DNA of 64,000 nt. It comes from Mesobacillus subterraneus. GTDB taxonomy: Bacteria > Bacillota > Bacilli > Bacillales > Cytobacillaceae. The stretch covers positions 1-64,000 of the forward strand of contig NZ_JAMBOF010000005.1 of NCBI RefSeq assembly GCF_023715485.1, read 5' to 3'. Both the position numbers and the translations under genes were made by a program. How positions within the stretch are numbered: the stretch's first letter is position 1; each line of letters starts with the position of its first letter. The notes beneath the pieces are model-generated. The model saw only the letters and a program-made list of their open reading frames with translations. It had not been told where the DNA came from and ran no database searches. This document shows positions 50,021 through 58,439 of this stretch, piece by piece.

Positions 50021-50941
50021 ATGGAAATGAGATATAAGCGCCGTTTTATATTGTTGTTCATTTTTCTCTCATTCTTGGCAGCTTGCAATAAAGAAAATGA
50101 AAAAACAGAAAAGCCAACGGAAGAAAATTTGGGATACACCAAAACCGATATGGATGATCTTAAAGATAAAAATGATCCATATAGTAAGTCAGTTAAACGA
50201 GGTTATGATTTAATGAATGATACTTCTGTATTATTAGATGAATATGTGGGTAACAAACTCTCCTGTTCAAGTTGCCATGGTAATGCGGGCCTTGATTCCA
50301 CTTCTTCTTTTATCGGCGTAACCGCAGTTTACCCGCAGTATAATGCCCGCGCAGGAAAGGTATTTACAATCGAGGACCGAATCAATGGCTGTTTTAATAG
50401 AAGCATGAACGGGAAACCATTGCCTTATAACAGCGATGAAATGAGAGCGATGGTTTCCTACTTAACTTATATTTCAAGAGATGTACCAACGAGCATCAAA
50501 GAACGAAAGTGGATGGAAAAAAATAGAATAGAAAAATTGCCGGAAGCTAATGCCGCCAATGGAGAAAAGCTTTACAAACAATCATGCGTGACTTGCCATG
50601 GCCAAAATGGAGAAGGCAGTGGAGCAACAACGGGTCCTGCTCTGTGGGGAGACAACTCATTCAATAATGGTGCTGGGATGGCAAGATCGGGGACAATGGC
50701 TGGATACATTAAACGAAATATGCCGCCTGTAGAAATGGGGGGCCTGAATAAAGGGGAAATTACTGAACAACAGGCAGCGGATTTAGCCGCCTTCATTCTC
50801 TCCCAACCTCGCCCTGATTTTGCTGAAAAAGCAAATGATTGGCCGAATGGCGATGCGCCAGATGATGTTCCGTATAGTACCAATTCCAAGAAGGTTAAAG
50901 AGGAATCCCCTCAAGGTGCTGAAGGGGAAAAGAAAAAATAA
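50021..50941 (+). CDS. Diheme cytochrome c lipoprotein, thiosulfate dehydrogenase (TsdA)-like
   Basis: 306 residues. A lipoprotein signal with lipobox LAAC (Cys22) anchors it outside the membrane. Two c-type heme sites: CSSCH at 82-86 and CVTCH at 189-193. Between them RINGCFNRSMNGKPL (120-134) is the TsdA hallmark, where the Cys (124) is an axial heme ligand in the family; Met234 in NMPP could ligate heme 2. TsdA interconverts thiosulfate and tetrathionate, passing electrons to other carriers. The tail is very hydrophilic. No partner gene lies nearby. Substrate is inferred from the motif. Confidence 0.8.
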   Translation: MEMRYKRRFILLFIFLSFLAACNKENEKTEKPTEENLGYTKTDMDDLKDKNDPYSKSVKRGYDLMNDTSVLLDEYVGNKLSCSSCHGNAGLDSTSSFIGVTAVYPQYNARAGKVFTIEDRINGCFNRSMNGKPLPYNSDEMRAMVSYLTYISRDVPTSIKERKWMEKNRIEKLPEANAANGEKLYKQSCVTCHGQNGEGSGATTGPALWGDNSFNNGAGMARSGTMAGYIKRNMPPVEMGGLNKGEITEQQAADLAAFILSQPRPDFAEKANDWPNGDAPDDVPYSTNSKKVKEESPQGAEGEKKK

Positions 50942-51276
50942 AGACAAGTAAAATTATCGAACAATATAATTACAATCATTAACGAACAAAGGTCTTATCT
51001 GCTTAGGATAAGACCCTTTTATTATTAGTTTTTCTAGATAGAGAAGGTTAATCTATAAACAGATCATCACCATTCTTTATCAAAATGAGATACATAGGGC
51101 TTTCTAAATAAACAATATGGATTTTTAGACTTCTGGATTTTTACGAGTTTTAAGGCATTCCCTGTTCAGGCAGGTCCAATGTATAATTGAATCATAACCT
51201 TTTTTTATTAGGTGTTTATGTATCTTAATAGGTCGATATTGAAAAAGAAAGAAATAATCCATATTGGAGGATTTTG
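50942..51276. other. Intergenic region with fragment of family 2 repeat
   Basis: 335 bp. After the terminator, 51146-51172 (ACGAGTTTTAAGGCATTCCC TGTTCAGG) matches the interior of the repeat at 55711 and 61951, so it looks like a decayed copy. The rest is AT-rich and holds the degV promoter. Confidence 0.5.
50989..51023 (+). terminator. Terminator of the diheme cytochrome gene
   Basis: GGTCTTATC/GATAAGACC with a seven-base loop, then CTTTTATTATT. Confidence 0.85.
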
Positions 51277-52140
51277 ATGATAAAAATTATGGCTGATTCA
51301 ACATGTGATTTATCTGATGAAGTGCTTGAATTGTACGATATCAGCATAGCCCCGCTGACAATAAATATAGAGGGTAAAATCTACAAAGACAGGGTAGATA
51401 TCCAACCAGATGATTTTTATGGAATGATGGAAGCATTGCCTGAATTTCCGACCACAGGTATGCCAAGTCCAGTGGAATACTTAGAAATAATCAAAGAGGC
51501 CGTTAACGCTGGATATAAGGAAATAATATGCATATGTATGTCTAGTGGAACGAGCGGAGCATATCAATCAGCTGTATTGGCAAAAGATTATTTCTATGAT
51601 GAAAGCCCTGATTCAGCCGTAAAGATACATGTAGTGGATTCAAAATGCATGAGCCATGGCAGCGGCTGGCTAATCATGAAAAGTGCGATGATGAGGGAAA
51701 GGGGAGCCTCATTTGAAGAAATAGTCAGTTTTAATGAGAATTATAAGAAGAAGATAAAACATTTCCTTTCCGTCGATGATTTAGACCATTTGATTAAAAG
51801 TGGCAGACTGACCAATACGAGTGCCATAATCGGGAAGATCTTAATGCTGAAACCTATAATGACTATGAAGGATGGAAAAGGAGCCATAGTTGGAAAGGAA
51901 AGAGGGTTGAAAAGAGTTCTTAAGCATTACACTCAAGAGTTTATGAAAAGAAATGACAGAGAAATAACGGAATTTCTTATAATCGGATATACATCTGATA
52001 GGAAAGTTGCCGAAAATCTTAAAGCAAAAATTCAAATGGATACCGATTTTTCTGGGGACATCCATATTATGCAAATGGGCGTGTCTGTCGGGACTCATGT
52101 AGGCTTAGGCGCCATTTCTATGTTTTTTGCAGAAAAGTGA
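51277..52140 (+). CDS. DegV family fatty-acid-binding protein
   Basis: 287 residues of the DegV family. These bind fatty acids and act as FakB-type partners of the fatty acid kinase FakA. Typical blocks: MADSTCDLSDE, TTGMPSPVEY, CMSSGTSGAYQSA, LDHLIKSGRLTNTSA and the C-terminal MGVSVGTHVGLGAISMFF. The ATG at 51277 is six bases after TTGGAGG. Monocistronic; no fakA here. Confidence 0.93.
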   Translation: MIKIMADSTCDLSDEVLELYDISIAPLTINIEGKIYKDRVDIQPDDFYGMMEALPEFPTTGMPSPVEYLEIIKEAVNAGYKEIICICMSSGTSGAYQSAVLAKDYFYDESPDSAVKIHVVDSKCMSHGSGWLIMKSAMMRERGASFEEIVSFNENYKKKIKHFLSVDDLDHLIKSGRLTNTSAIIGKILMLKPIMTMKDGKGAIVGKERGLKRVLKHYTQEFMKRNDREITEFLIIGYTSDRKVAENLKAKIQMDTDFSGDIHIMQMGVSVGTHVGLGAISMFFAEK

Positions 52141-52142
52141 AA

Positions 52143-52241
52143 TTAGAACGATGGATGAAGAATTTTAAATATTAAATAGACGATGATCGCTGTTAAAGAC
52201 TCTAAGGTGAACCATACCCCAAGAACGTAATGTTGTGCCAT
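52143..52241 (-). CDS. Possible 32-residue membrane peptide
   Basis: Minus strand: ATG to TAA gives MAQHYVLGVWFTLESLTAII and a further VYLIFKILHPSF, a single hydrophobic helix with polar ends. There is no good ribosome site and the 3' end abuts degV. It could be a real small membrane protein, the end of a lost gene, or chance. Confidence 0.25.
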   Translation of the reverse strand: MAQHYVLGVWFTLESLTAIIVYLIFKILHPSF

Positions 52242-52429
52242 GATATCGGATAATCTAATTAATCCTTGCAAGAAGCGGAGTTAAGGCCTTTTTTGTGTGT
52301 TCATAAAGTTTTGTGGAAGGACTTATCACTTTTTAACCAGCTTAATATAGTTTATAATTATCAGATAATAGTAGATATTTTAATATATTAATCATTATAA
52401 TAGATTATATGTGGTTTTAATTGGGATAG

Positions 52430-52496
52430 AAAGGGTGTGCCTAGGTAGCGCCCTTTGCTTTTTATTACACCTAAGCAGGAGTCTTTACTCCTTTTT
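52430..52496 (+). promoter_or_regulatory. Candidate structured leader with terminator before mqo
   Basis: Three elements in order: a hairpin AAAGGGTG/CGCCCTTT (52430-52437 with 52449-52456, one G-U); its loop TAGGT (52442-52446) is complementary to ACCTA at 52469-52473, allowing a pseudoknot; then AGGAGT/ACTCCT (52477-52492) followed by four more T, an intrinsic terminator. A possible -10 TATAAT lies at 52396-52401. The terminator sits 30 bp before the mqo start, so it could control mqo. No known riboswitch class was recognised. Confidence 0.45.
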
Positions 52497-52524
52497 GAAA
52501 ATAACGGTGATAAGGAAGGTTATA

Positions 52525-54024
52525 ATGAACAACGGACAGAAAGTAACAGACGTTATCTTAATTGGTGCCGGAGTCATGAGCGCAACGTTGGGATCATTAC
52601 TGAAAGAGTTAGCACCTGAATGGGAAATCAAAGTGTTCGAGAAACTCGCAACTCCAGGAGAAGAAAGCTCTAACGAATGGAATAATGCAGGTACGGGCCA
52701 TGCTGCACTGTGCGAGCTTAACTATACACCCGAAAAATCTGATGGATCGATTGATATAAGCAAGGCGATAAAAGTGAATGAGCAATTTCAGCTTTCAAGA
52801 CAGTTTTGGTCTTATCTTGTTAAGAGCAATCTAATTCGTAATCCCCATGAATTTATCATGCCAATTCCTCATATGAGTTTGGTTGAAGGGGAAAAAAATG
52901 TAACGTTTTTGAACAATCGTTTTAAAGCGCTTTCAGCTATTCCTCTGTTTCAGGGGATGGAGTATTCCGAGGACCCTGAGAAACTGAAGGAATGGCTTCC
53001 GCTTGTAATGGAAGGACGTACATCAAATGAACCGATCGCTGCAACGAAAATCGATTCTGGAACCGACGTCAATTTTGGCGCCTTAACACGAATGTTGTTT
53101 GAACATTTGAAGAGAAAAAATGTCGAGATAAACTATAATCATAGTGTAAAAGATATCAAACGTGCTAGCGATGGATCGTGGGAAGTTAAAGTGAAAAATC
53201 TAGATAGCGGTAAAATTGAAGACCATCATGCGAAATTCGTCTTTATCGGCGGTGGCGGTGGAAGTCTGCCTTTATTGCAAAAAACGGGTATACCTGAATC
53301 AAAACATATTGGTGGATTCCCGGTAAGCGGATTATTTATGGTATGCAATAATCCGGAAGTTGTAGAGCAGCACCATGCAAAAGTGTACGGTAAAGCTAAG
53401 GTTGGTGCTCCTCCTATGTCTGTTCCGCATCTTGATACGAGATTTATAGACAACAAAAAATCATTGTTGTTTGGACCATTTGCGGGCTTCTCGCCGAAGT
53501 TCTTAAAGACCGGTTCAAATTTAGATTTGATCAGTACCGTAAAACCGAATAATGTCACCACGATGCTGGCAGCAGGCATGAAGGAAATGGCATTGACGAA
53601 ATACCTGATCGAGCAAGTCATGTTATCACATGAAAAGCGAATGGAAGAGCTGCGTGAGTTTATTCCAAACGCCAAAAGCGAGGATTGGGGAATGGTGGTA
53701 GCGGGCCAGCGTGTGCAGGTTATCAAAGATACTGAATCAGGAAAAGGGACACTTCAATTTGGCACAGAAGTTGTCAGTGCCACTGATGGCTCGGTAGCTG
53801 CATTGCTCGGAGCTTCTCCTGGAGCATCAACTGCGGTTCACGTAATGCTTGAAGTGTTAGAAAAATGCTTCCCGGAACAAATGTTTAAGTGGAAACCGAA
53901 AATAGAAGAAATGATTCCGTCATATGGTGTGTCACTAGTGGATAACCCAGAGCTTTTCCAGGAAATCCATGCTTCAACAGCAGAGGTGCTTGGCCTAAGC
54001 GGAAAAGAATTTGTCTATAGTTAA
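52525..54024 (+). CDS. mqo: Malate:quinone oxidoreductase
   Basis: FAD enzyme at the membrane that oxidises malate to oxaloacetate and feeds electrons to menaquinone. 499 residues from the ATG at 52525 behind AAGGAAGG; the in-frame extension upstream to 52411 is leader sequence. FAD site: [19 protein letters not shown]. Further family blocks: [17 protein letters not shown] and [21 protein letters not shown]. Preceded by the candidate leader and followed by a terminator, so monocistronic. Confidence 0.96.
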   Translation: MNNGQKVTDVILIGAGVMSATLGSLLKELAPEWEIKVFEKLATPGEESSNEWNNAGTGHAALCELNYTPEKSDGSIDISKAIKVNEQFQLSRQFWSYLVKSNLIRNPHEFIMPIPHMSLVEGEKNVTFLNNRFKALSAIPLFQGMEYSEDPEKLKEWLPLVMEGRTSNEPIAATKIDSGTDVNFGALTRMLFEHLKRKNVEINYNHSVKDIKRASDGSWEVKVKNLDSGKIEDHHAKFVFIGGGGGSLPLLQKTGIPESKHIGGFPVSGLFMVCNNPEVVEQHHAKVYGKAKVGAPPMSVPHLDTRFIDNKKSLLFGPFAGFSPKFLKTGSNLDLISTVKPNNVTTMLAAGMKEMALTKYLIEQVMLSHEKRMEELREFIPNAKSEDWGMVVAGQRVQVIKDTESGKGTLQFGTEVVSATDGSVAALLGASPGASTAVHVMLEVLEKCFPEQMFKWKPKIEEMIPSYGVSLVDNPELFQEIHASTAEVLGLSGKEFVYS

Positions 54025-54058
54025 TTATTTGGACTAGGATAAATGATAGTTAATGAGT

Positions 54059-54097
54059 AAGAACCTTTGATCTATTTAGATTGAAGGTTCTTTTTTT
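54059..54097 (+). terminator. Terminator of mqo
   Basis: AGAACCTT/AAGGTTCT around a 16-base loop that can pair internally, then seven T. Confidence 0.85.
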
Positions 54098-54139
54098 GAT
54101 ACGTAAGTTAAAGCTTTTTTGTTTGTTTCTTTGGAAATT

Positions 54140-54232
54140 ATGGCTGATATTGCAAGGGTTTATGGTGTGCCATTAGATGATCTGTTATTCAAAAAAATGG
54201 CTAATCCATGGGAGTTAGCCACTTTATTTTAA
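54140..54232 (+). pseudogene. Possible Xre-type regulator remnant
   Basis: A 30-codon frame, MADIARVYGVPLDDLLFKKM and a short tail, resembles the last helices of Xre helix-turn-helix proteins (IAKVLNVSLDDLL). No start region or HTH precedes it. The end overlaps TGGCTAA/TTAGCCA, a possible weak terminator. Probably a leftover. Confidence 0.35.
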
Positions 54233-54310
54233 TGATTCAAAGTGAATTCACTCCTGATTTTCTGTATAGTATTAATTAAATGGAAAATTCCGAAAAAAGG
54301 AGGAGAGAGT

Positions 54311-55261
54311 ATGAACTCAATGGCTGACCTGCGGGCTTTCCCTTATCCTTTTGGGGATAGTGATGTCTATAGGTATTCCAATAATGCGATTCCTTTAGAT
54401 CCTCCGAATCCTATCGAGTTGACGGATTCTTACTTTGACGAAATCAGTCTAAAGAGGGAGCTGCTTACAAAGCATCCAGAACGATGTTATCATTCGGCAC
54501 CTCATACGCTGGATGCGCAGTGGGAGGTTGTAGATTTAATAATTGATAATCTGGTAACCCATTATCCTGATAGATTTGAATTAGAAAAGAAAGATGATGA
54601 GTGGGTGTTTTCTAACGTTCAGACAAATGAAAACATCACCTTTACGTTTGGTGATAGTACTTCTCTTAAGATAGAACCACTGGATTTTATCGGCCGCCAT
54701 GTCCAAGAGGATTTGCTATTGATGATGCAGCGGGATGGCAACTTGTTTTTAGATGCTGGACAACTATGTTTTCCCGCGAATTGGTCGTTGTACTTTGACG
54801 CGGGGATGTCTTTTAAAGAAATCCATTCACCTATTCCAGGCTTTAAAGATCAGTCTCTTGATGACCGAATCCTGCAATTTTTAATGAGAATTGAGGCGGG
54901 ATCACCTTGGTGGAGAAAAAATTGGTCGCTCTTGGCAGGAAACAGGCTGGACACATCGCTGGAAACCTTCGCTGACTGGGGCCAGGCACGGAAACGGGTG
55001 ACAAAGGAGAATGCCGGAGAACTGGTGCATTTGAGAGTAGAAGTACAAAAACTGTTCCGTCTGCCAAAGAGCAATGGAATTTTATTTACGATTCATTCGC
55101 ATATGCTGCCATTAGAAAAATTCGTTCAACATCCCCCCTGGCTAGAAAAATTTTATTCAATCCTAGATGAACTTCCTGATTTTATTGCCGGATACAAAGG
55201 TATTTCCCTGTATCGGAAACAGGTCCTTGAATACCTAGAAGAGGAAATGAGAAAGCGATGA
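54311..55261 (+). CDS. Heme-dependent oxidative N-demethylase (DUF3445), catalytic subunit
   Basis: 316 residues of the DUF3445/HODM family. These are PAS-fold heme enzymes that oxidatively demethylate secondary amines such as dimethylamine. Visible family features: an N-terminal FPYPFGDSDVYRY, LLLMMQRDGNLFLDAGQLCFP and IHSPIPGF, and the C-terminal HLRVEVQKLFRLPKSNGILF block. Start ATG follows AGGAGAGAG. The stop overlaps the next start (ATGA). With the two following genes it forms the set seen in dimethylamine monooxygenase clusters. Substrate here is inferred. Confidence 0.85.
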   Translation: MNSMADLRAFPYPFGDSDVYRYSNNAIPLDPPNPIELTDSYFDEISLKRELLTKHPERCYHSAPHTLDAQWEVVDLIIDNLVTHYPDRFELEKKDDEWVFSNVQTNENITFTFGDSTSLKIEPLDFIGRHVQEDLLLMMQRDGNLFLDAGQLCFPANWSLYFDAGMSFKEIHSPIPGFKDQSLDDRILQFLMRIEAGSPWWRKNWSLLAGNRLDTSLETFADWGQARKRVTKENAGELVHLRVEVQKLFRLPKSNGILFTIHSHMLPLEKFVQHPPWLEKFYSILDELPDFIAGYKGISLYRKQVLEYLEEEMRKR

Positions 55262-55710
55262 TTCGAAAAGAGCTTTCGTTCAGTAAAGGGAAGAGGAAAT
55301 TTTTATTTTGTGCCGATTCAACAGAGGAGAAGTCGCTTCACGATTTCGTCCATCAAGCAATGGAGGAAGGTATCCAATTTGATTTTCATATAGTAGGAGA
55401 GGAACCAGACTCCTTTCTCGACATGTGGTTCAATCAGCAAAAAATGGGCAGTTATTTATACATTTCTGGTGGGTGGGATTTTGTAAATCGAGTGAAGAAA
55501 ATCGCTTTGGCAGCAGGCTTTTCACACGAAGAAATGCAAATGAAAGTCACTGGGCCTTTTAAAAAGAAATTGATTTGCTGTACATGTCACGCGGGCAATC
55601 CAATCGAGGATGAAGCATACATAACTTGTAGAAACTGTGGAGCAGAACTAGAGGCATCAACCCATTATTCGCCTCGTTTGGAAGCCTATCTTGGCTATGT
55701 ATCTATATAA
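55258..55710 (+). CDS. DmmA-like subunit with zinc-ribbon end
   Basis: 150 residues of the DmmA-like family (dimethylamine monooxygenase subunit A). The front half looks like a nucleotide-binding or reductase-like fold; the last 45 residues hold CCTCH (107-111) and CRNCG (124-128), a rubredoxin or zinc-ribbon type knuckle, and end YSPRLEAYLGYVSI, the family end. Coupled to the upstream gene by a 4-base overlap. It probably links reductase and heme subunit. Confidence 0.78.
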   Translation: MIRKELSFSKGKRKFLFCADSTEEKSLHDFVHQAMEEGIQFDFHIVGEEPDSFLDMWFNQQKMGSYLYISGGWDFVNRVKKIALAAGFSHEEMQMKVTGPFKKKLICCTCHAGNPIEDEAYITCRNCGAELEASTHYSPRLEAYLGYVSI

Positions 55711-55870
55711 ATAGGCTCTTTTCGTAAACTTTGTTGCTTTCACAACCAAAAGGATTAAGAGTTTTAATGCAATCCCTGTTCAGGAGCTTTTTCGAAAAGA
55801 GTCCGAAACCATAAGGAATAGGGGATGAATTTTTGGCTTTAAAAAAACCATCTATGTGAAAACAGCCTAT
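55711..55870. repeat. MITE-like dispersed repeat, family 2, copy A
   Basis: 160 bp starting exactly after the DmmA-like stop with ATAGGCT and ending AGCCTAT, a short terminal inverted repeat. The inside carries TTTTCGTAAACTTTGTTGCT, CACAACCAAAAG and ATAGGGGATGAA blocks. Copy B is at 61951; fragments are at 51146 and about 40090. No reading frame. It fills the whole gap within the demethylase operon except for the ribosome site of the next gene. Confidence 0.75.
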
Positions 55871-55900
55871 AATTAAAGGTCATAATGGAGGAGCGTTGGC

Positions 55901-56863
55901 TTGAATCAAACTTCAACTTTAAGAGTACGTGTAAGAAATATTAAAGACGAGACTTCCACAATTAAGAGATTCACTTTAGAATCAATGGATTACTCGAAGC
56001 TGCCTCCATATAGCGGCGGTTCCCATATCACAACCTTTTTGTCACTTCCTTCAGGTACATTGGAAAGACAGTATTCTCTGTTTAACACGACTTTAGAGCC
56101 TGGGCTGTTTGAAATAGCTGTCCGTTTGGCGGAAGATTCAACTGGCGGCTCCCGCTTTTGGCACCAAAATGTTCAAGCAGGGGATGCTTTAACTGTAAGC
56201 TTCCCGAAGAATTACTTTCCGTTGAGTTTCCAGGCGAAACATCATGTCTTTTATGCAGCCGGGATTGGGATTACACCATTTTTATCAATGATGGCGGAGC
56301 TGGCGGAAAAGGAACATTCCTTTGAACTTCATTATGCAGCAAATTCAAAAGAGCAGTGTGCTTTCTACGAACACTTAAGAACCGTCTATCCAGATCGATG
56401 CCGCTTTTATTTTTCTAATAGTGAAGGTACAAAACGTTTATCGCCGAAACTGCTTCTGGATCATCGGATCGGGACACATGTTTATTTTTGTGGCCCTGAA
56501 AGGATGATCGAGGATTTTACCAATGCTGCAAAAAGCTATGGCTATCCTTCCTTCAATATCCACTGGGAACGATTCGCGCCTCCAGTAAACAGGGAACATA
56601 AACCGTTCTCGGTAAACCTGCAAAGAAGCGGGAGGCAGTTTGAAGTGCCAGCCAACACTTCACTGCTAGATGTGCTTCGTAAATATGGAATCAACGTGCC
56701 GTATTCCTGCCGTGTCGGTGGATGCGGGACTTGTGAAGTGAAAGTAGCAGAGGGGGAAGTTTTCCACTATGATTCATTCCTGACTGAGGAACAGCGGTGT
56801 TCAAAAGGAATCATGCTAAGCTGTGTTTCAAGGGGAAAGGGCAAACTAGTGCTGGATTTATAA
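55901..56863 (+). CDS. DmmB-like PDR/VanB-type reductase
   Basis: 320 residues of the phthalate dioxygenase reductase/VanB family. A flavin-binding barrel (ERQYSLFN at 55-62), an NAD(P)H domain (AAGIGITPFLSMM, 119-131; YFCGPERMI) and a C-terminal 2Fe-2S ferredoxin with Cys270, Cys275, Cys278 and Cys308. It passes electrons from NAD(P)H to a terminal oxygenase, here most likely the DUF3445 heme subunit. The only fitting start is TTG at 55901 behind GGAGGAGCG. Separated from the DmmA-like gene only by repeat copy A. Confidence 0.88.
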   Translation: MNQTSTLRVRVRNIKDETSTIKRFTLESMDYSKLPPYSGGSHITTFLSLPSGTLERQYSLFNTTLEPGLFEIAVRLAEDSTGGSRFWHQNVQAGDALTVSFPKNYFPLSFQAKHHVFYAAGIGITPFLSMMAELAEKEHSFELHYAANSKEQCAFYEHLRTVYPDRCRFYFSNSEGTKRLSPKLLLDHRIGTHVYFCGPERMIEDFTNAAKSYGYPSFNIHWERFAPPVNREHKPFSVNLQRSGRQFEVPANTSLLDVLRKYGINVPYSCRVGGCGTCEVKVAEGEVFHYDSFLTEEQRCSKGIMLSCVSRGKGKLVLDL

Positions 56864-56873
56864 TATAAAACCA

Positions 56874-56905
56874 AAACCGCATCTGATAGAGGATGCGGTT
56901 TTTTG
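56874..56905. terminator. Bidirectional terminator
   Basis: AAAACCGCATC/GATGCGGTTTT with T runs on both strands, between convergent genes. Confidence 0.92.
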
Positions 56906-56916
56906 TACAAAAATAT

Positions 56917-58158
56917 TTAACTGGCAATTACTTCTTGGCTTTCCCTCTTTTTTTCAGATTGATCGACTACCGCGGCACCAACCACGTCACCGATCACATT
57001 TGAAGCAGTGCCAGCCATGCCGATAATAGCGTCAACACCTGCTATCAGGGCCACTATTTCAAGCGGGAGGTCAAACATCGTCAATACGGCTGCAAGCGTT
57101 ACAAGACCTGCAGCGGGTATTCCTGCTGTACCAATAGAAAGGAGGGTGCCGACTAGAATAATTGTCAGAAAATCCATAGTCGAAAAATGTGCTCCGGAAA
57201 CATTGGCTGCAAAAACGATTGATGCCCCCATTCTTAACGCTCCACCATCAGAATTAAATACCGCTCCTAACGGTAAACTGAAATTAGTAATCTTCTCAGA
57301 AATACCAGCTTTTTTCGCACTATCAATTGCGACAGGAAGTGTTGCAAGACTGCTGGAGGTGAAAAACGCTGTCGTATAGGCATCTTTTGTATTCATGAAA
57401 AAGTTCCTTACAGGGATTTTAAATAGTTTAAGGATACCGCTATAAACAAAGACCCAAAGAATAATAATCCCAATATAAAATACAGCCGTGAACTTCAATA
57501 ATGATGTGAAGGTATCCCATCCTTGCGTGCCAAATGCTGTTGCTGCAATGGCAAAAATACCGATTGGTGCATAAAGCAGGATTCCTTTAAGGATCCGGAA
57601 GAAAAGTACATTTGCCGCATCAAATAATGATTGCAATTGGACTCCGTATTTCTGGATGTTTTCATCAGTTGAGAATCGCATTCCGGAAATCGTAAACCCG
57701 ATTATGATAGCTAAAAACATGACGGCCATTAAATTGCCTGTAGTAAAAGCAGTAAGGATATTGTCTGGAACAATACTCAATATTACATCAGAAGCTAATG
57801 GCGTTTCCGGTTTAGCTACTTCTGCTTTCGGTAACGACAGTGATTTGCCAGGATTGATCAATAAGGAGATGCCAAGACCGATTAAAACAGCTGAAGCCGT
57901 TGTAACGGCATAATAAAGGACTAATTTTCCGCCAGTCCTGCCCAACTGTGCGGGATTCATTTGGTTCACTGCCAGGACAACTGTCAAAAATACAACAGGA
58001 GTAGCAATCATGTTAAGCAGTTTTATTAATAACGTCCCAAGAGGTTTTACTATTGCGGCGTCCGGTCCAAAAATGATCCCTATTAAAATACCGAGGATGA
58101 AACCCGACGTCATTTTTAAAATAAAGGAAGAATTCTTATATTTTTTCCATATGTTCAC
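56917..58158 (-). CDS. Dicarboxylate/amino acid:cation symporter (DAACS family)
   Basis: 413 residues of the DAACS/SLC1 transport family, taking up glutamate, aspartate or C4-dicarboxylates with H+ or Na+. Hairpin HP1 has the serine-rich TSSSLATLP; TM7 reads NSDGGALRMG where most members have NMDGTA, and HP2 AGIPAAG, so the substrate may differ. Starts with GTG behind GAGGCGG. The minus-strand gene lies downstream of the epimerase operon, separated by a terminator. Confidence 0.9.
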   Translation of the reverse strand: MNIWKKYKNSSFILKMTSGFILGILIGIIFGPDAAIVKPLGTLLIKLLNMIATPVVFLTVVLAVNQMNPAQLGRTGGKLVLYYAVTTASAVLIGLGISLLINPGKSLSLPKAEVAKPETPLASDVILSIVPDNILTAFTTGNLMAVMFLAIIIGFTISGMRFSTDENIQKYGVQLQSLFDAANVLFFRILKGILLYAPIGIFAIAATAFGTQGWDTFTSLLKFTAVFYIGIIILWVFVYSGILKLFKIPVRNFFMNTKDAYTTAFFTSSSLATLPVAIDSAKKAGISEKITNFSLPLGAVFNSDGGALRMGASIVFAANVSGAHFSTMDFLTIILVGTLLSIGTAGIPAAGLVTLAAVLTMFDLPLEIVALIAGVDAIIGMAGTASNVIGDVVGAAVVDQSEKKRESQEVIAS

Positions 58159-58302
58159 TTCTTTTACCGCCTCTTTGCTTAAAATTTTAAGAATATTTCA
58201 AGTGAAAATTCACCTATTATTAAACTACACTTGTTGCAGGGAACAAACAATAGAGAAATGGCAATCAATGTGCCAGGAAGGAAAGTTTTTGGATGAGGAA
58301 AG

Positions 58303-58332
58303 TAAAAAGGATCCGTCGCCAGATCCTTTTTA
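58303..58332. terminator. Terminator downstream of epimerase operon
   Basis: AAAAAGGATC/GATCCTTTTT with an eight-base loop; T runs on both strands. On the minus strand it separates the epimerase operon from the symporter gene. Confidence 0.85.
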
Positions 58333-58373
58333 CACTATTTTTATATTAAGTTAGATGGAAAGTTAGTAAACTG

Positions 58374-58439
58374 TTATTTCAATGCACTTACTGCATTGAT
58401 GGAACCGAATCCGGATTGTCCGTCATAGCCTGGTTTTAC
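58374..58439 (-). pseudogene. Remnant of a subtilase C terminus
   Basis: Minus strand, 21 codons plus stop: VKPGYDGQSGFGSINAVSAL then K and TAA. This is the canonical last segment of subtilisin-family (S8) proteases (GYD..TGFG.INA..AL). Its first bases overlap the last codons of the epimerase gene in another frame, so the rest of the protease gene was lost where the epimerase end now lies. It marks a recombination junction. Confidence 0.6.

Noticed and set aside
52411-52524. N-terminal extension of Mqo
   Set aside because: The extension encodes leader sequence with a terminator hairpin; the ATG at 52525 has the ribosome site and the family start.
58010-58354. 114-residue frame between symporter and epimerase
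   Set aside because: Antisense to the symporter start and continuing through a terminator; no ribosome site.
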